Shown here one piece after another: positions 53,761 to 61,666 of a stretch of 64,000 nucleotides of DNA. The notes under the pieces were generated by a model. The model made no database searches. It saw only the letters and a program-made list of their open reading frames with translations, and had not been told where the DNA came from. Every line of letters begins with the position of its first letter. Within the stretch, counting starts at the first letter, position 1. Source of the DNA: G963668185 sp965237445 (GTDB taxonomy: Bacteria > Chloroflexota > Dehalococcoidia > Lucifugimonadales > G963668185); NCBI GenBank assembly GCA_965237445.1, contig OZ250142.1:930001-994000 (forward strand). The letters run 5' to 3'. Position numbers and translations under genes: made by a program.

Positions 53761-53798
53761 CTGGCTCAACCTCGCGGGGTTTCTCGCCTCCGCAGACT

Positions 53799-53834
53799 CA
53801 AAAAAGACAGGGGGCCGCGCGACGCGCGGCCCCC
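53799..53834 (-). terminator. Terminator of receptor gene C
   Basis: GGGGGCCGCGC (53810-53820) / GCGCGGCCCCC (53824-53834), loop GAC, with TGTCTTTTTTGAG following on the minus strand. Confidence 0.9.
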
Positions 53835-53887
53835 TGTCGATCGAACGATCTCAGCCTTGGGTCCCGATCTTCAGTCGGGCCTTCCTC

Positions 53888-55843
53888 CTATTTGTCGATC
53901 CACCAGTCCCGGTAGAACGTGTGTGGCCCTGGGAATGCTCTCACGCCGAACACGTGATTCCTGTGCGCGGAAATATTCGGCGAGTACATGGCGGTCGACG
54001 TAGGCGCCAGTTCGATCAGCAACTCCTGGATCTCAGCGTAATAGGCCTTCCTCTGCTGGAAGTCCAATTCCGTCAACGCCAGGTCCAGCAACTCGTCGAA
54101 CCGGGGGTTGTTCCAATGCGACTCATTCCAGTCGCTGGTGCTCCGCAACGGCAGCGAGAGCGCCTGGCTCGCCGGACGGCCACCCCAACGGACGGCATTG
54201 AACGGCGTCACCAGCCACACCTCCGTCCAGTACGTGTCCCTGGGATGGTTCACGACTTCGACGTTGATGCCGGCCGCCACCACGCTCTCCTTGAAGGCCA
54301 GCGCCATGTTAAGTAACCCAGCAGGCTCCATCGTATCGAATGTCAAATCTATGCCGTCCGGGTATCCGGCGGCCGCCAGGTACTCCTTGGCCTTGTCGAT
54401 GTCCTGCACGATCTGGGTCTGCCCCTCCCAGTAGTACTGGTCCTGCAGTCCAACAGGATGGTCGTTGGCGACAAAGCCCAGCCCGAAGAGCGTCGCATCA
54501 GTCACGAACTCCCGGTCGTATGCGTACTGGATCGCCTTCCGCAGGTTTATGTCGTGGAAGATGCTGCCCGCTTCGATCATCTTATCCGCGTCTTGAGGAT
54601 GCACGTACATCCCGGGCTCGCGATTGTCCATAGTGAAGCTGCTGACCATCGCCGTCGGCGTTTGCTCTATGCTAATGTCCGGGTGGTCTTCGAACCACTG
54701 GACCTGGGACAGGTCCTCGACTGTTCCAACGTCGATGGCGCCGGCTCTCAGCGCCTCGATCCTCGTCGTGACCTCCGGCATGTAGTAGATCACCAACTGG
54801 TCGAGGTACGGCTTGTCGCCGTCCCAGTAGTTCGAGTTGCGTACGTACGCCGTCTTCTCGGCAGCGTTGTGGCTCACCTTAACGAATGAGCCGGAACCGC
54901 CAACACTGCCGTCGGTGATCTGGCTGTAGTCCACGTGCGACGGCAGCACCCTGAGGTGGTAGTCGGCCAGGTCGCGCGGAAACTCCGCGTTTGAACCATT
55001 CAAATTGAAAATCAACGTATGGGTATCAGGAGCCTCGATGGACTCTACGTACTTGAGTGTGGCCTTCACCGGAGAAGCGCTCTCAGGCGTCAGCATCCGG
55101 TCTATCGTGTACTTGATGTCCTCAGACGTAAGGTCCTCACCGTCCTGGAACTTCACGCCGGGCTGCACATTGATCGTGTACACGGACAGATCGTCATTGG
55201 CCTCCCAGGACTGGACCAGCCTGTTGACCAACTCGTCTTCGGGACCTCGCTCGATCAGCCCCTCAAACGCCCGGTGGAAGTAGAAAAACTCGCCGCCGGC
55301 GCCCACACCTATCTGGTCCACGTCGAAGCTCAGGAAACCCGTAGTGGCAACACTCAGCGTTCCACCGTGCTTCGGGCCTGACATCCCAGGCTCCATCATC
55401 GCCTCTTCCGGCGCCTCCTCAGGCATGGCCATCGACACGGCATCAACCACGGCTTGGCTGATCGCCTGCTCCATCATGGCCGCCATCTCTTCGTCGGACA
55501 TCCCCTCGTCGCCCATCATGGCCAACTGGTCGGCCAGCATGGCGCTCGAGTCCGCGACGGCACCCGCGATCATCGCGTTCACTTCCTCGGCGCTCAGGCC
55601 GGGATTCGCCGCCGCCATCGCAGCCACCTGCGCGGCGATCTGGTCCGACATCATCGCCGACATGTCTTCCTCGGACATCTGCGACTCAGACACCGCTGAC
55701 CTCACCGCGGCGGCAATGTCTTCGGTGCTCATCGAGGGCTCAGTGGGCTCAGGCTCCGCGCTCCCGCACGCCACAGCGACCATCGCCACTGAGGCTATGG
55801 CAACGGCCAGAAACCCCGCCACCCATAACTTGCCTAGCTTCAT
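53888..55843 (-). CDS. Family 5 solute-binding lipoprotein C
   Basis: 651-residue receptor with ATG 55843 and AAGGAGG spacing identical to B. The signal peptide and lipobox are as in B. Its N-terminal part is a mosaic: MEQAISQAVVDAVSMAMPEE and APEEAMMEPGMSGPKHGG match receptor A, while the main binding domain matches B (ASPVKATLKYVESIEAPD, IDVGTVEDLSQVQWFEDHPD). Distinct residues include DVDQIGVGAGG instead of DPDQMGVGAGG, TPTAMVSSFTMDN where B has TPTASVRNLTMDN, and PFNAVRWGGRPASQAL in the pocket region, where Arg replaces Ser. These changes could alter ligand choice. It ends DWWIDK; the others end DWWIEK. Confidence 0.92.
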   Translation of the reverse strand: MKLGKLWVAGFLAVAIASVAMVAVACGSAEPEPTEPSMSTEDIAAAVRSAVSESQMSEEDMSAMMSDQIAAQVAAMAAANPGLSAEEVNAMIAGAVADSSAMLADQLAMMGDEGMSDEEMAAMMEQAISQAVVDAVSMAMPEEAPEEAMMEPGMSGPKHGGTLSVATTGFLSFDVDQIGVGAGGEFFYFHRAFEGLIERGPEDELVNRLVQSWEANDDLSVYTINVQPGVKFQDGEDLTSEDIKYTIDRMLTPESASPVKATLKYVESIEAPDTHTLIFNLNGSNAEFPRDLADYHLRVLPSHVDYSQITDGSVGGSGSFVKVSHNAAEKTAYVRNSNYWDGDKPYLDQLVIYYMPEVTTRIEALRAGAIDVGTVEDLSQVQWFEDHPDISIEQTPTAMVSSFTMDNREPGMYVHPQDADKMIEAGSIFHDINLRKAIQYAYDREFVTDATLFGLGFVANDHPVGLQDQYYWEGQTQIVQDIDKAKEYLAAAGYPDGIDLTFDTMEPAGLLNMALAFKESVVAAGINVEVVNHPRDTYWTEVWLVTPFNAVRWGGRPASQALSLPLRSTSDWNESHWNNPRFDELLDLALTELDFQQRKAYYAEIQELLIELAPTSTAMYSPNISAHRNHVFGVRAFPGPHTFYRDWWIDK

Positions 55844-55890
55844 TCTTTCCTCCTTCATTCCAACTCCGGGCCCGTCTCCAATCAAGCGCC

Positions 55891-55919
55891 AGCCTACCCA
55901 TGATTTCCTAAACAGTCAA
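55891..55919 (-). promoter_or_regulatory. Promoter of receptor gene C
   Basis: Minus strand TTGACT (55914-55919), 17-bp spacer, TAGGCT (55891-55896); sequence and surroundings nearly identical to the promoter of B. Confidence 0.75.
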
Positions 55920-56200
55920 ATTCAGGACATATACTGATCCAATCGGTCGTCTACATTAGCTGCATTATTGCGACATCCATCACAAACTTCGTTTGGAAGC
56001 AACCATTTAGTCCCCAGCCTCCAGGGGGCATCTGGATGGGCGCCACTACGCCGGTGAAGAAGACCTCGGCAATACCGAACAGCGAACGAAGGCGAAGATG
56101 TCATCGCAAGTGTAGACGGAACGAGGCGGGACACAACTGAATCCGCTAGCCACGGCCCTTTCGAAAGATCGGGCTGAGAGCAGCCGGTGCTAGGCTAACC
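55920..56200. repeat. Duplicated intergenic segment, copy 2 (between receptors C and D)
   Basis: Near-identical to copy 1 at 53421-53760 but shorter; about 60 bp in the middle (after TTTAGTCC) are absent or different. No gene is seen. Confidence 0.8.
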
Positions 56201-56229
56201 TTGCAAGGTTACTCGGGTCCGAAGGTTGA

Positions 56230-56262
56230 AACAGACAGGGGGCCGCGCATCGCGCGGCCCCC
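56230..56262 (-). terminator. Terminator of receptor gene D
   Basis: GGGGGCCGCGC (56238-56248) / GCGCGGCCCCC (56252-56262). The downstream T-tract on the minus strand (TGTCTGTTTCAA) is weaker than in its sisters. Confidence 0.85.
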
Positions 56263-56317
56263 TTGTTCCTTCGAACGATCTCAGGCTTTGGTTCCGATTT
56301 TCAGTCGGACATCGCTC

Positions 56318-58273
56318 CTATTTCTCGATCCACCAGTCCCGGTAGAAGGTGTGGGCGTACGGATGGAGTTGCACGTTGAACACGTGATTCCAGTGCGCCC
56401 CGACACTCGACGAGTACATGGCGTACGTCGTAGGTACTTCCTCGATCAGGATCTCCTGCATCTCGCGATAGAATCCCGTCCTCTTCTGGATGTCCAACTC
56501 CGTCAACGCCAAGTCCAACAACTCGTCGAACCGGGGGTTAATCCAGTGCGACTCGTTCCAGTCGCCGGTGCTCCTTAGCGGCAGCGAGAGCGCCTGGCTC
56601 GCCGGACGGCCAGTCCAACTAACCGAATTGAACGGCGTCACCAGCCACACCTCTGTCCAGTAGGTGTCCCTGGGATGGTTCACGACCTCGACGTTGATGC
56701 CGGCCTGGGACACGCTCTCCTTGAAGGCCAGGGCCATGTTCAGCAGCCCCTGCGCCTCCATCGTATCGAGTGTTACGTCTATGCCGTCCGGGTATCCGGC
56801 CGCCGCCAGGTACTCCTTCGCCTTGTCAATGTCCTGGACGATTTGGGTCTGCCCCTCCCAATAATACTGGTCCTGCAGCCCCACAGGATGGTCGTTGGCT
56901 GTAAAGCCATACCCGAAAAACGTCGCCTCGCGCACGAACTCCCGGTCGTAGGCCCACTGGACCGCCTTCCGCAGGTTCTTGTCGTGGAAGACGCTACCCG
57001 CTTCTATGAGGTCGGTCTCGTCCTTGCTGCCGGGCCGCAAGTACATCCCGGGCTCGCGGTTGTCCATGGTCATGTTGCGGATCCATGCCGTGGGTATCTC
57101 CCTCACAAGGATACTATCGTGGTCTTCGAACCACTGCACCTGTGACAGGTCCTCGATGCCACCATAGTCGACGGCGCCGGCCCTAAGCGCCTCAATCCTG
57201 GTCGTGACCTCCGGCATGTAGTAGAGCACCAACTGGTCGAGGTACGGCTTGTCGCCGTCCCAGTAGTTCGAGTTGCGTACGTACGCCGTCTTCTCGGCAG
57301 CGTTGTGGCTCACCTTAACGAACGGACCGGAACCGCCGGTACTACCGTCGGTGATCTGGCTGAAGTCCACGTGGGACGGCAGCACCCTAAGATGGTAGTC
57401 GGCCAGGTCGCGCGAGAACTCCGTGTTCGAACCTTTCAGATTGAATATCAGCGTCCCGGCGTCAGGCGCCACGATAGAGTCTAGATACGACAGTGTGGAC
57501 TTCACAGGAGCCGAGCTCTCCGCCGAGAGCATTCGATCGATCGAGTACTTGATGTCCTCTGCCTCAACGTCCATGCCGTCATGGAACTTCATGCCGGGCC
57601 GCACCTTCATCGTGTACACGGACAGCGTGTCGTTGGCCTCCCAGGACTCGATCGTCCTGTTCACCAACCCGCCATCGGGACCTACCTCGATTATCCCGTC
57701 AAACACACGGTGGAAGTAGAACACGTCCCCGCCGGCTCCGACACCCATCTGGTCCGGGTCAAAGCTCAGGAAGCCCGGTGTGGCAACGCTCAACGTCCCG
57801 CCGTGCTTCGGACCGGACATCCCCGGCTCCATCATCATCTCTTCCGCAGGCTCAGGCATCGCCTCGTCCACGGCCGTTTCAACCGCCGTGGCGATCGCCT
57901 CCTGCATCATGGCCGCCATCTCTTCGTCGGACATGCCCTCTTCCATCATGGCCAACTGGTCGGCCAGCATCGCGCTGGCATCCGCGACAGACCCCGCGAT
58001 CATCGCGTTCACTTCCTCGGCGCTCAGGCCGGGGTTCGCTGCCGCCATCGCAGCCACCTGCGCGGCGATCTGGTCGGACATCATCTCCGAAAGGTCTGCC
58101 TCGGACATCTGCGAATCAGCAACCGCTGACCTCACCGCGGCGCCGATGTCCTCTGCGCTCATAGAAGGCTCTGTGGGCTCAGGCTCCGCGCTGCCGCACG
58201 CCACAGCGACCATCGCCACTGCGGCTATGGCAACGGCCAGAAACCCCGCCACCCATAACTTGCCTAGCTTCAT
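56318..58273 (-). CDS. Family 5 solute-binding lipoprotein D (chimera of E-like and A-like parts)
   Basis: 651 residues from ATG 58273 (GGAGG upstream). The module region MQEAIATAVETAVDEAMPEP and the domain start TLSVATPGFLSFDPD are the same as in receptor E, and at DNA level about 170 bp (57761-57934) match E without a visible difference. The following part (ESSAPVKSTLSYLDSIVAPD, AGTLIFNLKGSNTEF, FFGYGFTANDHPVGL) matches receptor A, with only a few differences over ~200 bp. It lacks the GD of MMGDEG found in the others (MMEEG). Pocket region PFNSVSWTGRPASQAL as in A; the Met/acidic repeat motifs are MSAEDIGAAV, MSEADLSEMM, LSAEEVNAMI and MSDEEMAAMM. Confidence 0.92.
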   Translation of the reverse strand: MKLGKLWVAGFLAVAIAAVAMVAVACGSAEPEPTEPSMSAEDIGAAVRSAVADSQMSEADLSEMMSDQIAAQVAAMAAANPGLSAEEVNAMIAGSVADASAMLADQLAMMEEGMSDEEMAAMMQEAIATAVETAVDEAMPEPAEEMMMEPGMSGPKHGGTLSVATPGFLSFDPDQMGVGAGGDVFYFHRVFDGIIEVGPDGGLVNRTIESWEANDTLSVYTMKVRPGMKFHDGMDVEAEDIKYSIDRMLSAESSAPVKSTLSYLDSIVAPDAGTLIFNLKGSNTEFSRDLADYHLRVLPSHVDFSQITDGSTGGSGPFVKVSHNAAEKTAYVRNSNYWDGDKPYLDQLVLYYMPEVTTRIEALRAGAVDYGGIEDLSQVQWFEDHDSILVREIPTAWIRNMTMDNREPGMYLRPGSKDETDLIEAGSVFHDKNLRKAVQWAYDREFVREATFFGYGFTANDHPVGLQDQYYWEGQTQIVQDIDKAKEYLAAAGYPDGIDVTLDTMEAQGLLNMALAFKESVSQAGINVEVVNHPRDTYWTEVWLVTPFNSVSWTGRPASQALSLPLRSTGDWNESHWINPRFDELLDLALTELDIQKRTGFYREMQEILIEEVPTTYAMYSSSVGAHWNHVFNVQLHPYAHTFYRDWWIEK

Positions 58274-58320
58274 TCGTTCCTCCTTCCTTCTAACTCCGGG
58301 CCCATCTCCAATCAAGCGCC

Positions 58321-58349
58321 AGCCTACCCTTGATTTCCGAAACCGTCAA
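58321..58349 (-). promoter_or_regulatory. Promoter of receptor gene D
   Basis: Minus strand TTGACG (58344-58349), 17-bp spacer, TAGGCT (58321-58326). Confidence 0.75.
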
Positions 58350-58640
58350 ATTCAGGACATATACTGATCCAATCGGTCGTCTACATTAGCTGCACCATTG
58401 CGACATCCATCACAAACTTCGTTTGGAAGCAACCATTTAGTCCCCAGCCTCCAGGAAGCAGATGGGTGGGCGCCAAAGAAATCTGCCTTGGCGCCACTAC
58501 GCCGGTGAAGAAGACCTCAGCAATGCCGAACAGCGAACAATGGCGAAGATGTCATCGCAAGTGTAGACAGAGCGAAAGCGGCACACAACTGAATCCGCTA
58601 GCCACGGGTCGAGGCGAAAGGCCGGGCTGAGGGCAGACTG
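58350..58640. repeat. Duplicated intergenic segment, copy 3 (between receptors D and E)
   Basis: Matches copies 1 and 2 (ACATATACTGATCCAATCGG block, AAGCAACCATTTAGTCC, ACGCCGGTGAAGAAGACCTC block). No gene is seen. Receptor E has no such block beyond its own promoter, so the duplication boundary lies there. Confidence 0.8.
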
Positions 58641-58680
58641 CCTAGAGTCAACCTCGCGGGTTTCTCGCCTCCGCAGACTC

Positions 58681-58714
58681 AAAAAGACAGGGGGCCGCGT
58701 GATGCGCGGCCCCC
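58681..58714 (-). terminator. Terminator of receptor gene E
   Basis: GGGGGCCGCGT (58690-58700) / GCGCGGCCCCC (58704-58714) with one G-T pair; minus-strand tail TGTCTTTTTGAG. Confidence 0.9.
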
Positions 58715-58766
58715 TGTCTATCGAACGATCTCAGCCTTGGGTCCCGATCAGAAGTCGGATCCCGTT

Positions 58767-60725
58767 CTATTTCTCGATCCACCAGTCCTGGTAGAACAGG
58801 TGGAAGTACGGTTGGGGTCCCGAGCCGTACACGTAGTCCCAGTGCGCGACGGTGGCCGGTACGAAGTAGATGTAGGTGGTCGGCACCTCTTCGATCAGGA
58901 GCTCCTGGATCTGAGCGTAGTAGTCCTTCCTCTTCTGGAAGTCCAACTCCGTCAGCGCCGAGTCCAGCAACATGTCGAACGTCGGGCTGTTCCAGTGGGA
59001 CTCGTTCCAGTCGCCCGTGCTCCTCAGCGGCAGCGACAGCGCCTGGCTCGCGGGACGGCCGCCCCAGCACGCGCCGTTGAACGGCGTCTTCAGCCACACC
59101 TCTGTCCAGTAGGTGTCCCTGGGATGGTTCACGACCTCGACGTTGATGCCGATCTCGGCAAGGTTCTCCTTCAAGGCCAGGGCCGTGGCCAGCAGTTCGC
59201 AGTTCTCCATCACGTCGAGCGTCAGGTCTATTCCGTCCGCGTATCCGGCCGCCGCAAGGTATCCCTTAGCCCTCTCAATGTCCCGGTCAACCTGTACCTG
59301 GTCCTCCCAGTAGTACTGGTCGAAAGACACTACCGGATGGTCGTTGGCGATGACCCCCGCGCCATACAACCCCGCATCTGCTAAGAACTGCCGGTCGTAC
59401 CCGTACTGGACCGCCTTCCGCAGGTTCTTGTCGTGGAACACGCTCCCACCTTCGATCAGGTCGTTCTCGTCCGTGCTGCCGGGACGCAAGTACATCCCAG
59501 GCTCGCGGTTGTCCATCGTGAAGTTGCGGAGCGCCCCCGTGGGAATCGAAATCACTCCAAAGCGGTCGTTGTCCTGGAACCACTGGAGCTGCGAGAGGTC
59601 TTCGACTCCACCGTAGTCAAGCGCGCCCGCCCGCAGCGCTTCCATCCTCGTCGTTAATTCAGGCATGTAGTAGATCACCAACTGGTCGAGGTACGGCTTG
59701 TCGCCTTCCCAGTAGTTGGAGTTGCGCACGTACGCCGTCTTCTCGGCTGAGTTGTGGCTGAGCTTCACGAAAGGACCCGACCCGCCGATGCTCCCGTCCG
59801 TGATCTTGCTGTAGTCCACGTGGGACGGAAGTATCCTGAGATGGTAGTCGGACAGGTCGCGCGGGAACTCCGGGTTCGAACCATTCAGATTGAATATCAG
59901 CGTATGGGCGTCGGGCGCCTCGATTAACTCCAGATAAGACAGTGTGGACCTCACAGGAGCTGAACTCTCCGGGTCGATCATCCGGTCGATCGAGTACTTG
60001 ATGTCCTCTGCCTCGACATCTTCACCGTCATGGAACTTCATCCCGGGACGTACCTTCATCGTGTACACAGACAGGTCCGCGTTGGCCTCCCAGAACTCGA
60101 TCCCCTTGTTGACCAGCTCGCCGCTAGGGCCTACTTCGAACAGCCCGTCAAACACACGGTGGAAGTAGAACATGTCGCCGCCGGCCCCCACTCCCATCAG
60201 GTCTGGGTCAAAGCTCAGGAAGCCCGGTGTGGCAACGCTCAACGTCCCGCCGTGCTTCGGACCGGACATCCCCGGCTCCATCATCATCTCTTCCGCAGGC
60301 TCAGGCATCGCCTCGTCCACGGCCGTTTCAACCGCCGTGGCGATCGCCTCCTGCATCATGGCCGCCATCTCTTCGTCGGACATCCCCTCGTCGCCCATCA
60401 TGGCCAACTGATCGGCCAGCATGGCGCTCGAGTCCGCGACAGCACCCGCGATCATCGCGTTCACTTCGTCGGCGCTCAGACCGGGGTTCGCCGCCGCCAT
60501 CGCAGCCACCTGCGCGGCGATCTGGTCGGACATCATCGCCGACAAGTCTTCCTCGGACATCTGCGACTCAGACATCGCTGACCTCACCGCGGCGGCAATG
60601 TCTTCGGTGCTCATCGCAGGCCCGGTAGGCTCAGGCTCCGCGCTGCCGCACGCCACAGCGACCATCGCCACTGCGGCTATGGCAACGGCCAGAAACCCCG
60701 CCACCCACAGCTTGCCTAGCTTCAT
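58767..60725 (-). CDS. Family 5 solute-binding lipoprotein E
   Basis: 652 residues from ATG 60725, with GGAGG upstream; longer readings to 60875 cross the promoter. The same plan: signal peptide with VAVA-C, four-motif Met/acidic module (MSTEDIAAAV, MSEEDLSAMM, LSADEVNAMI, MSDEEMAAMM), SBP_bac_5 domain from GGTLSVATPGFLSFDPD. It is the most divergent binding domain of the set: PTGALRNFTMDN, AGVIANDHPVVSFDQ, DVMENCELLATALALKENL and the pocket segment PFNGACWGGRPASQAL with a Cys. An altered ligand is therefore likely compared with B/C and A/D. Its promoter spacer contains a run of 11 C (see promoter entry). Confidence 0.92.
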   Translation of the reverse strand: MKLGKLWVAGFLAVAIAAVAMVAVACGSAEPEPTGPAMSTEDIAAAVRSAMSESQMSEEDLSAMMSDQIAAQVAAMAAANPGLSADEVNAMIAGAVADSSAMLADQLAMMGDEGMSDEEMAAMMQEAIATAVETAVDEAMPEPAEEMMMEPGMSGPKHGGTLSVATPGFLSFDPDLMGVGAGGDMFYFHRVFDGLFEVGPSGELVNKGIEFWEANADLSVYTMKVRPGMKFHDGEDVEAEDIKYSIDRMIDPESSAPVRSTLSYLELIEAPDAHTLIFNLNGSNPEFPRDLSDYHLRILPSHVDYSKITDGSIGGSGPFVKLSHNSAEKTAYVRNSNYWEGDKPYLDQLVIYYMPELTTRMEALRAGALDYGGVEDLSQLQWFQDNDRFGVISIPTGALRNFTMDNREPGMYLRPGSTDENDLIEGGSVFHDKNLRKAVQYGYDRQFLADAGLYGAGVIANDHPVVSFDQYYWEDQVQVDRDIERAKGYLAAAGYADGIDLTLDVMENCELLATALALKENLAEIGINVEVVNHPRDTYWTEVWLKTPFNGACWGGRPASQALSLPLRSTGDWNESHWNSPTFDMLLDSALTELDFQKRKDYYAQIQELLIEEVPTTYIYFVPATVAHWDYVYGSGPQPYFHLFYQDWWIEK

Positions 60726-60771
60726 TCGTTCCTCCTTCATTCCAACTTCGATCCACGCCAAGTTAAGCGTC

Positions 60772-60802
60772 AGCCTACCCCCCCCCCCTCCTAAACAGTC
60801 AA
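60772..60802 (-). promoter_or_regulatory. Promoter of receptor gene E with poly-C tract in the spacer
   Basis: Minus strand TTGACT (60797-60802) and TAGGCT (60772-60777) are separated by 19 bp, of which 11 are one homopolymer (C11 on plus, 60778-60788). The other five promoters have 17- or 18-bp spacers. Tract-length change would directly alter -35/-10 spacing. Confidence 0.65.
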
Positions 60803-61575
60803 CTCCCGGACATACTCTTGCCGTATTCGCCATCGTGCCTGGCTGCATGCTTGTGCAATACATCACACCCCCCATGCCCTTTCCGTTGATCCACTGAGTC
60901 TAAAGAGGTGCACGCGCGGTCCTGCCGCACAATCTGCCCCCCCCCCCCCGGTACATTTACCTTATAACCGTCGAGGGACCCAACTCTGCCAACTTCCCGC
61001 ATCTCGTAGCGGCGGGGTTCAAACCCACCCTCCGCCCACGTCTTTCGCCCTGAGGCCCTCCTGAGCCCGTCGAAGGGCCCCGTCCCGAGACTGTCGAAGG
61101 GGCCGGCGGAAGGACCACTCTTCCGTCCGCATTACACTTGTCAAACCTTAAACGGCGCCACACCCTGCATCGTCATTCCCGCATTCCCGCGCCAGCGGGA
61201 ACCTGGGGCTAGCGGGAATCCAGAGGGGCCGGGGGAACTCCACCTGCCGATCCTCTGAGGGCAGGCCCTGCCTCTCCACCTTCTCCAACATACAAGGGGC
61301 GGGTTTGAAACCCGCCCTCTGCCAACGCCGCTCGCCCTAGACCCGCGGAAGGATCCCTATTCTGCTTACGGTGAGCCCAGCTACCCCCGTTCGTGGTGAG
61401 CCCAGTCGAACCACAACGGGCGGCGAGTGAGTAGAGCCGCAGATTTCACCGAGAGCGTACACAGAAAGAAGGGTGGCACAGTCTTTGCCTTAACCAGCCC
61501 CGGTCGCATGCGAGCTTCGGGCTGAAGACAAACCGCAGGCAGGCGAACCTCGCGGGGTTTCTCGCCTCCGCAGAC
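60803..61575. repeat. Non-coding repeat cluster between receptors E and F
   Basis: About 770 bp without a gene. It holds a C13 run (60937-60949), two GTCGAAGGG(G)CC-type motifs (about 61067-61103), a nested inverted repeat related to the VIPANAGIQ-type palindrome (ATTCCCGC 61175-61182 with GCGGGAAT 61212-61219, and TTCCCGC 61184-61190 with GCGGGAA 61195-61201), a near-perfect palindrome GGGCGGGTTT-G-AAACCCGCCC (61297-61317) and a second G+C-rich copy-like sequence near 61010. The cluster interrupts the otherwise regular ~2.4-2.5 kb spacing of the receptor genes. Confidence 0.7.
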
Positions 61576-61612
61576 TCAAAAAAGAGAGGGGGCCGCGCAT
61601 CGCGCGGCCCCC
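61576..61612 (-). terminator. Terminator of receptor gene F
   Basis: GGGGGCCGCGC (61588-61598) / GCGCGGCCCCC (61602-61612); minus-strand tail TCTCTTTTTTGAG. Same family as the terminators of B to E. Confidence 0.9.
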
Positions 61613-61666
61613 TTGTTCCTTCGAACGATCTCAGCCTTGGGTCCCGATCAGAAGTCGGATCCCGTT

